Shown: positions 1 to 7,430, numbered from the stretch's first letter. The stretch: 10,005 bases of DNA from a bacterium (GCA_029557395.1 JAKQIK010000010.1:1-10005), one strand, 5' to 3'. Notes: generated by a model not told the origin, from the sequence alone. A program made the numbers and translations.

Positions 1-889
1 ATGGTAGACTAACTTGTTTGATAATAGCACCCGCAGATTCTAAATCATTTATAGACTTCTGTATCACAGCTCGTACAGAATCATCTATTCCTCCGTCCAT
101 GTATTCTTTGATAACACCAACTATCTTGCCCTTTATTTCTATGTCAGGCTTTGCATAACTCTGCTGATCACGTTCTATCGTAGTGCTATCTAGCGCATCA
201 CGGCCAGCTATCACGTCTAGCACTAGGGCTGCATCTTCAACACTATTTGTAATTGGCCCCATACAGTCCAGACTACTCGCCATCGCCACTACGCCACTCC
301 TAGAAGTTAAACCATAGGTTGGCTTTAAGCCAACAGCTCCACAGAAACTAGCCGGCAACCTAATAGATCCGCCTGTATCGGAACCAAGAGCAAACGGAGC
401 AAGCCCCAGTACTACTGCCGCCCCGGAACCACCCGAACTACCTCCCGGTACCCTAGTTTTATCATGAGGATTAAGAGTCGTAAAAAAATCACTGTTTTCA
501 GTGCTCGAGCCATGGGCAAAAGCATCAAGGTTGGCCTTCGCCACACAAATTGCACCCTCAGCTTCGAGCCTATCTATCACTGTCGCTTGATAAGGTGCCC
601 GGAACCCTCTTAGCATGTTACTACCAGCAGTTGTATCGACACCAAAAGTCAAAAAATTATCTTTGGCAATAAAGGGTACGCCCGCTAGCTTGCCTACATT
701 TTTACCATTTCTGACTTGCTCATCAATAAATTTGGCCCGCTCCCTTGCCCGTTCAGGAATTGTAGCAATTATTGCTTTATAATCCTTTGCGTCTTCAATT
801 TTGGAAAGTGATTTCTCGACTAATTCTGCTGCCAAAGTCGTACCAGTTTGCACCTCATGTGCTAATTGCTCGATACTCTCCCAGGTCAT
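1..889 (-). CDS. gatA: Asp-tRNA(Asn)/Glu-tRNA(Gln) amidotransferase subunit A, partial (C-terminus off the left edge)
   Basis: Catalytic amidase subunit of the cytoplasmic GatCAB complex. It releases ammonia from glutamine or asparagine, and GatB uses it to convert mischarged Glu-tRNA(Gln) or Asp-tRNA(Asn) to the amide form. Translating the minus strand from the ATG at 889 gives 296 uninterrupted codons, about 60% of the usual 480-490 residues; no stop is reached before the window ends. The amidase-signature Ser-cisSer-Lys triad is intact: Lys76 (IAKDN), cis-Ser151 (PGGSSGGSG) and nucleophile Ser175 (DTGGSIR). Their spacing (75 and 24 residues) is the one I recall for well-studied GatA proteins. 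The start ATG shares four bases (ATGA) with the gatC stop, indicating translational coupling. gatB may follow beyond the left edge. The enzyme suggests that GlnRS and/or AsnRS is absent, as in many bacteria. Confidence 0.96.
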   Translation of the reverse strand, partial: MTWESIEQLAHEVQTGTTLAAELVEKSLSKIEDAKDYKAIIATIPERARERAKFIDEQVRNGKNVGKLAGVPFIAKDNFLTFGVDTTAGSNMLRGFRAPYQATVIDRLEAEGAICVAKANLDAFAHGSSTENSDFFTTLNPHDKTRVPGGSSGGSGAAVVLGLAPFALGSDTGGSIRLPASFCGAVGLKPTYGLTSRSGVVAMASSLDCMGPITNSVEDAALVLDVIAGRDALDSTTIERDQQSYAKPDIEIKGKIVGVIKEYMDGGIDDSVRAVIQKSINDLESAGAIIKQVSLP

Positions 890-1179
890 CCAATCATCCT
901 TTTGACTTTGATAAGATTGCCTTCGCGATCGGGTAGGTTTTTTAATAAGTCTTCTTGATTCATTTTATAATCAATAATTTCGTCAGACCTAGTAATATTT
1001 TCAGAACCTGTCACCTGATAAGTTGGGCGAAGTCCCGACACATCTACATCTTCTAAAACTTTAACGTAATCAATAAGCTTGCCTATCTCGTCAACAAATT
1101 CTTGAACCTCATCTTCATTGAGATGCAGGCGTGATAAACGTGCAAGTTTTAGAATCTCTTCCCTGGTTATTTTTGCCAT
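886..1179 (-). CDS. gatC: Asp-tRNA(Asn)/Glu-tRNA(Gln) amidotransferase subunit C
   Basis: Small structural subunit of GatCAB that wraps around the GatA-GatB interface and stabilises GatA. At 97 residues it has the usual family length. Family landmarks are an N-terminal helical stretch (ITREEILKLARLSRL), a middle segment ending in VDVSGLRPTYQV, where the family usually reads DVSGVEPTYHV, and a C-terminal LPDREGNLIKVKRMIG, which matches the family's PDREGxxxxVPxVI ending. The stop TGA overlaps the gatA start by four bases. The ATG at 1179 lies 11 bases after a strong TATAAT box and has no Shine-Dalgarno (upstream bases are GACTACTTAGA), so it is probably read from a nearly leaderless mRNA. The real TGA stop argues against the recoded UGA=Gly code of some CPR lineages. 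Confidence 0.95.
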   Translation of the reverse strand: MAKITREEILKLARLSRLHLNEDEVQEFVDEIGKLIDYVKVLEDVDVSGLRPTYQVTGSENITRSDEIIDYKMNQEDLLKNLPDREGNLIKVKRMIG

Positions 1180-1190
1180 TCTAAGTAGTC

Positions 1191-1219
1191 ATTATAACAC
1201 CAGAACGAACTAGTGTATA
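1191..1219 (-). promoter_or_regulatory. gatCA promoter: extended -10 with -35
   Basis: Read on the minus strand: TATACA (1219-1214, four of six matches to TTGACA), a 17-base spacer, then perfect TATAAT (1196-1191) preceded by TG one base earlier (TGTTATAAT). Transcription should begin about 3-7 bases before the gatC ATG. The -35 lies four bases past the protease stop codon, so gatCA can be transcribed independently of the protease gene. This is a consensus match only. Confidence 0.65.
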
Positions 1220-1222
1220 GAT

Positions 1223-3835
1223 TTAGAATTGTCCATTCTGGTTCGTCTGATCTTGCACCTGATTGGTTGGTTGATTACTTTGGCCCACTTGTTGATATAT
1301 TGGCTGTATCGGTTGTTGATAGGTGTTTGGATTTGGCTGAACTACTTGAGACTGAGGAATATTTGGCGGTTGATAAGATGCTGGTTGATTATTTGGTAAA
1401 GCCTGAGTAGGCATAACATTATTATTAACTTGAACAGGTTGTTGGTAATTGTTCATCTGCGATTGTGGCTGTTGGTAAATCTGAGCAGGCTGTGCGGGCT
1501 GGGCGTATGATTGGGGCATTTGTGTTTGAACAGGCTGAGAAAATTGTTGAGAAGGAGATGATATGGACTGAACCCCGCTAAGATTTGTTTGGGCATATGG
1601 TCCTGTCGGAGCTATTTTATTGTTTTGTCTTCTTTTTCTGAGGACAAAATAAACTACAGTTGCACAGGCACCAATAACAACAATGGGTAATACAAGAACT
1701 ATAGTTTTGCCAGAAACAGGCAAATTAATCTCTGATGAGGTATCAGAAGGCGAGCCTATTAATGATGCCGAAGCCTTTGTCATTGCCTCAGCAAGATAAT
1801 TATTATGATAATTTTTTGCTACTGATTCAAATTTTGTTGTTGAAACTTTGTATTTTCCCTTAGAGAATGCGCTAACGGCCTCATTCCAGTCGTCACCGAT
1901 ACTTGATTTTGTTTGTATTTGAATCGAGTTGGTTTTTAGTAAAGTACGAAAATCCTCCACATCCCTAGCCGTACCGTTGCCAAAACAGTTTTTGTCAGGA
2001 CACGTAATATAACCATAGGTGTTTAATCCAACTTGAAATCCAAAATCATCAAATGCTGGACCGCCGCTGTTACCTTGAGCGATAGGAACATCTGTATCAA
2101 TTAATTTATATCTATTTTGACTAAATATACCCTGAACCTTACCCTGTGTAACGCTAGGTACGGTAGTTTTGTTTTTTGTCTCAAGTCCACCATCAACAAA
2201 TCCGGGAAATCCAATAGCAGTTAATTGACTCCCTTTTTTCAAGTCAGTAATCGAACCTAGTGCTACCGTCGGATAAGTGCCGCTTTTTATTTTTAAGATT
2301 GCAACGTCCGATGTATCAAGTTGTGAAATATCAATTTGACTATTCATATCAATATTCGGATTAAAATTTGCATCTATAAACTCTGCTTCAACAACTGAAT
2401 CTGTATATTCTGGTTCAAAACCTTTGTTGGTCATGTTTATTTTCAGTGGCTGATTCGAAAGTTGTATTAGGTATTTGTTGTTTTCTGCTTTAACATCAAT
2501 ATCATTTTCGTCTATATAACCACCTAGTCCATATAACGCATTGGTCGCATCCTCATCTCCAGCTCTTGCAGAACTCATCAATTGACTTAGTTGATCTGCC
2601 GAGAACTTGCGCTTTTCTATCAAATATTTACCAATTTTTTCATATCTATCTAGAAGAACTTCTGTGGTTGGCGACATTGGTAGCGCCATGCTAGCAATAG
2701 ATTTTGTCCCGACTTGAACAACATGCCCATTGGTAGCAATATACCCATCCCCAGAGACTATAGATCCGCTGCCGATACCTGCAATGCAGACATTATCAAG
2801 ATTATATCTCGAAGACTGACCAGGGGCTTTAAGCTCAAGATCCTTGCAACTTACTGTGCCAACCCTTACTACAGCTATTTGATTTTTTGCTACTACATTA
2901 AGTATTGTTTTTTCATCAATATCAGCGATAGTATTAGCAGTTCCCTCTGGGAGCTCCTCTGCCGAAACTGTATTTGCGCCAAGGACATTCGATGGAGTGT
3001 GTTTCATCGATAACTTAGACTGGTCAACATCTAAAAATTTAAAGCTTTTAATAAAAGACTCATAGATACTAACTACACCGCCAGAATCATTCTGGATATC
3101 TGAAATATTCAAATAATATGGCCTATCATTATTAACTGCAAAATAATATATATTAATGTAGTCATGATCTACACCAAAAGTGTTGTTCTTCTGAGTATAT
3201 ATAATCTTAGTAAATTTAGTGTTTCCTATTTGAATTTCTTCAGGTTCTGAAGCCACTAATTTAGCGTTATTTTTTGGTTGTAGCTTTGAAGTCGTTTCAT
3301 CAATAAATATTTGTAATTTTGTCTTCCCTTTATTTTCAGGCAAATTAACTCGGTTATCCAAGTAAGATTTTCTGATATTTGTCAGTACGGTTAGCTCTGG
3401 ACTATAGACTTTAAATTGTTGCCCATCCTTATTATCAACTTCTTTTGGCTTTATTTTTACAAGACTATATTCTCTGGACTCTTTTAGCTCGTCGTTCTGG
3501 TATGTGGTTCCGAAAACATACCCTTCACTATTCGAGGCTGGGTCGGTAACCTGTCCACTAGCATCGAATAAGCTCGTATCATAACTAATAGAAAAACCGA
3601 GCGTAGAATTAATAGGCTGTGTTGTGTTTTTTATCCCCAGCGAATCTTTGACAAGCTGAACTTTATCTCCACTAATATTGTCGATTGATGTGGATTTTTT
3701 TTCTTGGCTACTATACATATAATATGTAACACCTAATAATCCCGTTAGTACGAAAATAGTAATAGCTACTATAATGAATTTTTCATTCTTTTTGATATTT
3801 CGTTTTACTTTTTTCTTAAAAGTTTTTTTTGCCAT
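1223..3835 (-). CDS. Membrane-anchored trypsin-like serine protease with Gln/Pro/Asn-rich C-terminal tail
   Basis: 870 residues. A Lys-rich N-terminus (1-19) precedes a hydrophobic anchor at about 20-41, so the N-terminus should be cytoplasmic. Residues 45-305 form an extracytoplasmic region of unknown fold; its end (SIYESFIKSFKFLD) is loosely like PsbP/Mog1-type domains. Residues 310-640 are a chymotrypsin-fold (S1/HtrA-like) protease with a complete triad: His371 (ATNGHVV), Asp510 (TSDVAILKI) and Ser590 (GNSGGPAF). His and Asp are 139 residues apart, far more than the 30-45 in HtrA or trypsin, so the domain carries a large insertion. Extracytoplasmic cysteines are C330, C350, C612 and C617 (CPDKNC). 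Residues 648-692 look like one TPR-type helical pair. A second membrane segment (710-732) ends in RKRRQNNK, so the tail (741-870) should be cytoplasmic; it has about 36 Gln, 20 Pro and 15 Asn, no Lys, Arg or Glu, and one Asp. AAGG lies five bases before the ATG. No PDZ domain is visible. Family is clear; substrate is unknown. Confidence 0.88.
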   Translation of the reverse strand: MAKKTFKKKVKRNIKKNEKFIIVAITIFVLTGLLGVTYYMYSSQEKKSTSIDNISGDKVQLVKDSLGIKNTTQPINSTLGFSISYDTSLFDASGQVTDPASNSEGYVFGTTYQNDELKESREYSLVKIKPKEVDNKDGQQFKVYSPELTVLTNIRKSYLDNRVNLPENKGKTKLQIFIDETTSKLQPKNNAKLVASEPEEIQIGNTKFTKIIYTQKNNTFGVDHDYINIYYFAVNNDRPYYLNISDIQNDSGGVVSIYESFIKSFKFLDVDQSKLSMKHTPSNVLGANTVSAEELPEGTANTIADIDEKTILNVVAKNQIAVVRVGTVSCKDLELKAPGQSSRYNLDNVCIAGIGSGSIVSGDGYIATNGHVVQVGTKSIASMALPMSPTTEVLLDRYEKIGKYLIEKRKFSADQLSQLMSSARAGDEDATNALYGLGGYIDENDIDVKAENNKYLIQLSNQPLKINMTNKGFEPEYTDSVVEAEFIDANFNPNIDMNSQIDISQLDTSDVAILKIKSGTYPTVALGSITDLKKGSQLTAIGFPGFVDGGLETKNKTTVPSVTQGKVQGIFSQNRYKLIDTDVPIAQGNSGGPAFDDFGFQVGLNTYGYITCPDKNCFGNGTARDVEDFRTLLKTNSIQIQTKSSIGDDWNEAVSAFSKGKYKVSTTKFESVAKNYHNNYLAEAMTKASASLIGSPSDTSSEINLPVSGKTIVLVLPIVVIGACATVVYFVLRKRRQNNKIAPTGPYAQTNLSGVQSISSPSQQFSQPVQTQMPQSYAQPAQPAQIYQQPQSQMNNYQQPVQVNNNVMPTQALPNNQPASYQPPNIPQSQVVQPNPNTYQQPIQPIYQQVGQSNQPTNQVQDQTNQNGQF

Positions 3836-3840
3836 ATAGA

Positions 3841-3860
3841 CCTTTATACGCCTTCGTATA
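3841..3860 (-). promoter_or_regulatory. Hairpin abutting the protease ribosome-binding site
   Basis: On the minus strand, TATACG-AAGG-CGTATA (3860-3845) is a perfect 6-bp stem with a four-base loop. It is followed immediately by AAGG (3844-3841), five bases before the ATG at 3835. The loop repeats the same AAGG. The palindrome could be an mRNA hairpin next to the Shine-Dalgarno that tunes translation, or a DNA operator. No convincing promoter could be fixed for this gene: TTGTCA (3881-3876) lies 15 bases before TATACG inside the palindrome, and TGGTACTAT (3889-3881) is an alternative weak extended -10. The gene may instead be read through from uvrB. Confidence 0.4.
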
Positions 3861-3922
3861 TTTGCTTAACTCTTATGACAATAGTACCACACAAGTATTA
3901 AAATGCTAATGCTAAATATTAC

Positions 3923-5887
3923 TTAAATTTTAGTTTTTATTTCTGCTATTAAATCTCTTAGCTCAGCAGCTTTTTCAAACTGTAAATTGGCGGACGCCAA
4001 ATCCATTTGACCTGATAATTCTTTGATGAGGTGTTTGTATTCGTCCTTTGGTATTTTTTTAAGGTCAATTTTGGACTTCTTGGTATCTAGCGGTGTATCT
4101 GATCTCAACCCTTTTTCGACTGTTTTTGCGATACCAGCCGGGGTAATATTGTTATCCTCGTTATACTTTTGCTGAATAACTCGACGGCGATTCGTCTCGT
4201 CTATTGTACGTTTCATGCTACCCGTAATATTGTCAGCATACATGATTACCCGACCTTCTACATGCCTAGCCGCTCGACCAACAGTTTGGATAAGAGCTTG
4301 CTCTGATCGTAAAAAGCCTTCTTTGTCGGCATCAAGGATAGCCACCAGTGATACTTCTGGTAAATCTAAGCCTTCTCGTAACAAGTTTATACCTACCAGT
4401 ACGTCATAAACCCCTAGCCTAAGGTCGCGCAGTATATCTGTTCTGTCCAAAGTATCGACGTCACTATGCAAATAAGTAACTTTGATATTAATCTCTTCAA
4501 GATACTCCGTTAGATCTTCGGCCATCCGTTTTGTTAGAGTGGTGACTAAAACACGTTGTCGCTTTTCAACAATCTGCCTAATATTATCTATTAGATTATC
4601 GATTTGGCCTTCAATAGGTTTAACTTCTATTACTGGATCTAATAATCCTGTTGGTCTAATAACCTGCTGAACTGGTGTGGGCGATCTCTCTAGCTCATAT
4701 TGAGCAGGCGTAGCACTGACATAAATTACTTGATTTATATGATGTTCAAACTCAGCAAAATTTAGTGGTCTATTATCGAGTGCACTCGGCAACCTAAAGC
4801 CGTGATCAACTAACACTTCTTTTCTGGCTCTATCGCCATTATACATTCCACGGATTTGTGGAACAGTCATATGCGATTCGTCAATAAACATCAAAAAATC
4901 ATCTGGATAATAATCAAGTAGTGTGGCTGGTTGCTCTCCTGGCTGTCTATTTGTTAGATAACGACTATAGTTTTCGATACCCTTAACAAAACCTGTTTCT
5001 TCGAGCATTTCAAGATCAAATTTTGTTCGTTGCTTAAGTCTCTGCGATTCCAGGAGCTTGCCTTGCTTATCAAATAGATCTGTCTGCTCGTCTAGCTCCT
5101 GTTGTATTTTGCCTAAAGCTACCTTTAGCTTGTCGTATGGTGTTACGTAGTGACTACCTGGAAAAATCTGCAAATTATCTAGCTCTGAAAGTATTTCTCC
5201 GGTCAAAGGATCGATATTTGTAATCCTATCTACTTCATCTCCAAAGAACTCTATTCGGTAAGCTGTCTCTTCACTAGCTGGAAACACATCAATAACATCA
5301 CCTCTAACCCGAAATGTACTACGATGGAAATCTATATCATTGCGTTGATACTGTATATCTGTCAACTGACGCATGAATTTATCACGGACCTTGCGCTCAC
5401 CCTTAGCCACCTTAATACTTAGACCCGAATAATCCTCGACCGAACCAATACCATATATACAGCTGACACTGGCTACGATAATAACATCTTGCCTTGTTAG
5501 CAAAGCATCGGTTGCTGCATGTCTAAGCCTATCTATTTCTTCATTTATCTGACTATCTTTCTCGATATACGTATCACTCCTAGCTATATAAGCCTCTGGC
5601 TGATAATAGTCAAAATAACTGACAAAATAATGAACGGCATTGTTAGGAAAAAAATTTTTGAACTCACTATATAACTGAGCAGCCAAAGTTTTGTTATGAC
5701 TAAGTACAAGGGTAGGCTTTTGAATATTTTGAATAATGTTAGCCATTGTAAAAGTCTTTCCAGAACCAGTAACTCCCAGAAGTGTCTGTTCTTTTTGACC
5801 AGACCTAACACCCGCTGTAAGCAAACGAATAGCTTCGGGTTGATCACCTTGAGGCTGATAATTACTCTTGAGTATAAATATTGACAT
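3923..5887 (-). CDS. uvrB: UvrABC excinuclease subunit B
   Basis: Helicase-like damage-verification subunit of nucleotide excision repair; UvrA loads it on damaged DNA, and it then recruits UvrC for incision. At 654 residues it is near the family norm (about 660-670). Motifs in order: the Q-motif region at 10-17 (YQPQGDQP), Walker A GVTGSGKT (38-45), the DNA-binding beta-hairpin region from [15 protein letters not shown] (87-101) to [13 protein letters not shown] (111-123), DEAD-type DESH (336-339), VSATP (390-394), motif [16 protein letters not shown] (534-547), and a C-terminal UVR domain (about 617-654, [11 protein letters not shown]) that contacts UvrC and UvrA. The ATG at 5887 starts [20 protein letters not shown], a typical UvrB N-terminus; it lies eight bases after a TATAAT box and has no well-spaced Shine-Dalgarno. 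No LexA-type box is evident upstream. uvrA and uvrC are not in the window. Confidence 0.97.
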   Translation of the reverse strand: MSIFILKSNYQPQGDQPEAIRLLTAGVRSGQKEQTLLGVTGSGKTFTMANIIQNIQKPTLVLSHNKTLAAQLYSEFKNFFPNNAVHYFVSYFDYYQPEAYIARSDTYIEKDSQINEEIDRLRHAATDALLTRQDVIIVASVSCIYGIGSVEDYSGLSIKVAKGERKVRDKFMRQLTDIQYQRNDIDFHRSTFRVRGDVIDVFPASEETAYRIEFFGDEVDRITNIDPLTGEILSELDNLQIFPGSHYVTPYDKLKVALGKIQQELDEQTDLFDKQGKLLESQRLKQRTKFDLEMLEETGFVKGIENYSRYLTNRQPGEQPATLLDYYPDDFLMFIDESHMTVPQIRGMYNGDRARKEVLVDHGFRLPSALDNRPLNFAEFEHHINQVIYVSATPAQYELERSPTPVQQVIRPTGLLDPVIEVKPIEGQIDNLIDNIRQIVEKRQRVLVTTLTKRMAEDLTEYLEEINIKVTYLHSDVDTLDRTDILRDLRLGVYDVLVGINLLREGLDLPEVSLVAILDADKEGFLRSEQALIQTVGRAARHVEGRVIMYADNITGSMKRTIDETNRRRVIQQKYNEDNNITPAGIAKTVEKGLRSDTPLDTKKSKIDLKKIPKDEYKHLIKELSGQMDLASANLQFEKAAELRDLIAEIKTKI

Positions 5888-5895
5888 TACCTAAT

Positions 5896-5904
5896 ATTAT
5901 AGCA
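5896..5904 (-). promoter_or_regulatory. uvrB extended -10 promoter
   Basis: TGCTATAAT on the minus strand is a perfect -10 hexamer with the TGn extension. Only eight bases (ATTAGGTA) separate it from the ATG at 5887, so transcription should start at or within a base or two of the start codon. No good -35 is seen at 17 bases (GCAGAT), which an extended -10 does not strictly need. Confidence 0.6.
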
Positions 5905-5922
5905 TCGTTATATATAATATCT

Positions 5923-5931
5923 GCTAATCGT
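5923..5931. repeat. Target-site duplication, left copy
   Basis: GCTAATCGT, identical over nine bases to 6040-6048. It abuts the outer end of the left terminal inverted repeat exactly, as expected for a staggered-cut insertion. Confidence 0.8.
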
Positions 5932-6039
5932 CTGACCCACACGCACTTTTTTATGTCCGGATAGGGTGAGCAAGCGCCATAGGCGAGCCAACGGCTCCCT
6001 ATAAAGCGCCCTGGAGGACAAAAAGTGCATGTGGGTCAG
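5932..6039. mobile_element. 108-bp MITE-like element with 20-bp terminal inverted repeats
   Basis: The ends are inverted copies: CTGACCCACACGCACTTTTT at 5932-5951, and the complement of 6020-6039, CTGACCCACATGCACTTTTT, which differs at one position. Outside them lies a perfect nine-base direct repeat, GCTAATCGT (5923-5931 and 6040-6048). Terminal inverted repeats bounded exactly by a duplicated target site mark a transposed element; at this size, with no reading frame of note, it must be non-autonomous and moved by a transposase encoded elsewhere. By count 60 of 108 bases are G or C, richer than the AT-rich flanks. The interior can pair further: GTCC (5955-5958) with GGAC (6016-6019), and ATAGGG (5961-5966) with CCCTAT (5997-6002), enclosing hairpins CGCC-ATA-GGCG (5975-5985) and AGCC-AAC-GGCT (5986-5996). 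The parent insertion-sequence family cannot be named from this. A structured RNA or a long hairpin that slows polymerase is a secondary possibility. Confidence 0.78.
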
Positions 6040-6048
6040 GCTAATCGT
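6040..6048. repeat. Target-site duplication, right copy
   Basis: GCTAATCGT, the partner of 5923-5931. Removing the element and one copy restores a continuous sequence reading ATATCT-GCTAATCGT-AATATACTG between the unknown gene and uvrB. Confidence 0.8.
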
Positions 6049-6059
6049 AATATACTGTT

Positions 6060-7298
6060 TTAAAAAATCTCACTGAAATTCAATGATAATCCACCAAGCT
6101 GACTCAACATCTGGCTTTCGAACACTTCATGGCCAAGATACCTAATATATAGCTCATTCCAAAGACTGGCTTGCATATGTGAAAAAATTCGATTATTAAA
6201 ATCTAATCCAAAATAATAACTCATTGCTACGTCAAGTAGATTCAGACTTACCGGTTTACTAGCTCTTATTGAACTTCCAATATAGTCTAATCCACGCCAA
6301 TAAGACAATTCTGGATCAATCATATAAAGCGTTTCGGATGCACGACGCCACTGAAGATCTTCTGGCTGGAGCTGCGGCTGAAATATTGATGGATGTACAG
6401 TGTTTTCTGGGCGACCATAGTGTCGTTGAATAATTCGCCAGTGAATCTTACTACCTGATAACTCACTAATATATAGTTTGTCGTCATTCAATGTCTCAAC
6501 AATTAGTTTTCCGAACCCTGGCCTGACTTGTTGTAATTTAAAGAAAGCACTATAGGTTCTTATCTCATTTATATAATGCAAGATAGCAGGCAGTGTTAAC
6601 AAGCAATAACCATTTTGATTTTGGTCGATTGATGGCAAGATAGAAACAAAGCCCAGCTCTTTATAGTGAGTAAAGCCGTACTTCTGATGTCGATAAACTT
6701 CCTGAGAAAGAATACTCCACCTCTCACTAGGCATGACAAATATTTCTATCTTTCTTGTTTCAAAATCCAGAGGCGAAAGTTTATTATACTGTTTATTAAA
6801 CTTACTTAACCAGGCTTCACCTTCCAAAAAACGCGCAGCCCCCATGATTTCTACAAGATTTTCTCTTTTGATCATCGAGTCAACCGAGCTATAGTTCAGA
6901 ATTTCCATCACTCTTTTTGGTGGATTGATTTGTAGCAACCTCTTCAGCGCACTTTTCTTTACAACCCATACGGATTTGTTTAGCTTTGATTTATCAATTA
7001 CCGACTTGACAGCAATAGCTTTTTGTTCGATTTTTGACCCACTCCTGATACCTAGCCTTTGATCAAGGTGACTATCGTGTACCTTTGCACGTTCTTTTAA
7101 CGCATAGTAAAGCTCTTTTCCAGTAAAGTCTTCTGGCTGTAATCCAGTTTGCTGTGCTTTAGATCTCAACAATTGAATAATTTCACTCATCAAACGTACA
7201 TCAATACTAGGGTTACCAGAAGATTTCTCTAATTGATCTATGACTTTATTAAATTTCAGTTGATCCGTAGATAATAAGTTGGCTAATAAATTACTCAA
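6060..7298 (-). CDS. Conserved-looking hypothetical protein, function unknown
   Basis: I do not recognise this family. From a TTG start at 7298 the product is 412 residues (MSNLLANLLSTDQL...) ending in SLNFSEIF. The frame is open up to a TTG at 7352, but the segment between contains the likely promoter and Shine-Dalgarno, so 7298 is preferred: AAAAGGG (7316-7310) lies 11 bases upstream. The next in-frame ATG (7190) would lose the helical N-terminus. No signal peptide or membrane segment is seen, so it is probably cytoplasmic. The first 75 residues look helical, about 80-130 is a basic stretch with many Lys (KSKLNKSVWVVKKSALKRL), and the rest is a mixed, aromatic-rich globular region with many Trp, Tyr and His. 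No nucleotide-binding loop, zinc cluster or catalytic signature stands out. The basic part could bind nucleic acid, but that is a guess. Lengthy and uninterrupted, it looks like a real lineage-restricted gene. Confidence 0.8.
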   Translation of the reverse strand: MSNLLANLLSTDQLKFNKVIDQLEKSSGNPSIDVRLMSEIIQLLRSKAQQTGLQPEDFTGKELYYALKERAKVHDSHLDQRLGIRSGSKIEQKAIAVKSVIDKSKLNKSVWVVKKSALKRLLQINPPKRVMEILNYSSVDSMIKRENLVEIMGAARFLEGEAWLSKFNKQYNKLSPLDFETRKIEIFVMPSERWSILSQEVYRHQKYGFTHYKELGFVSILPSIDQNQNGYCLLTLPAILHYINEIRTYSAFFKLQQVRPGFGKLIVETLNDDKLYISELSGSKIHWRIIQRHYGRPENTVHPSIFQPQLQPEDLQWRRASETLYMIDPELSYWRGLDYIGSSIRASKPVSLNLLDVAMSYYFGLDFNNRIFSHMQASLWNELYIRYLGHEVFESQMLSQLGGLSLNFSEIF

Positions 7299-7309
7299 GG
7301 AGCTATTTT

Positions 7310-7335
7310 CCCTTTTATTGTTTATGCTAATTATA
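7310..7335 (-). promoter_or_regulatory. Promoter -10 and ribosome-binding site of the unknown gene
   Basis: TATAAT (7335-7330, minus strand) would start transcription near 7323, leaving a leader of about 25 bases that contains AAAAGGG (7316-7310), 11 bases before the TTG at 7298. The TGn extension is absent and no clear -35 was found. This pairing supports the TTG start over the upstream in-frame TTG at 7352, which would lie before the -10. Confidence 0.45.
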
Positions 7336-7409
7336 CTCCAACGTATTATCAAAAACTATAATATCTGGATGATTTTGTTGCTTTTTTTACTATGGTATTG
7401 AGTTAAGTT

Positions 7410-7430
7410 CATAAAATCATACTTTTTATG
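7410..7430. promoter_or_regulatory. Interrupted palindrome over the -35 region of the LOG gene
   Basis: CATAAAA (7410-7416) and TTTTATG (7424-7430) are perfect seven-base inverted copies around a seven-base centre. The site ends ten bases before the -10 box at 7441, so a protein bound here would cover the -35 position. It could be an operator, but AT-rich palindromes of this size also arise by chance. Confidence 0.25.

Noticed and set aside
1199..1242. Inverted repeat ACCAGAA / TTCTGGT around the gatC promoter
   Set aside because: Seven-base arms with a 30-base loop and no T-run. One arm lies in the protease Gln-rich coding end, so it is probably coincidental.
1213..1410. Plus-strand reading frame of 65 codons, and similar plus-strand frames at 2714-3013, 4215-4409, 4482-4670, 5696-5884, 8359-8550 and 9265-9516
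   Set aside because: Each lies antisense to a well-supported gene, lacks a ribosome-binding site and resembles no protein family.
3902..3913. Tandem AATGCT-AATGCT in the uvrB-protease gap
   Set aside because: Two copies of a six-base AT-rich word are expected by chance. No further structure is attached.
886..5887. Use of a UGA-recoding genetic code, as in some CPR lineages
   Set aside because: gatC ends with a genuine TGA at the conserved family terminus, and no gene here needs an in-frame TGA.
5888..5931. LexA/SOS box upstream of uvrB
   Set aside because: Neither CTG-N10-CAG nor a GAAC-N4-GTTC type site is present between the start codon and the inserted element.
5932..6039. Intrinsic terminator of the unknown gene
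   Set aside because: On the minus strand the long stem is not followed by a T-run, and the exact flanking direct repeats are better explained by transposition.
7299..7352. TTG start at 7352 for the unknown protein
   Set aside because: The extra 18 residues overlap the likely TATAAT box and AAAAGGG site and read as low-quality coding sequence. The TTG at 7298 fits better.
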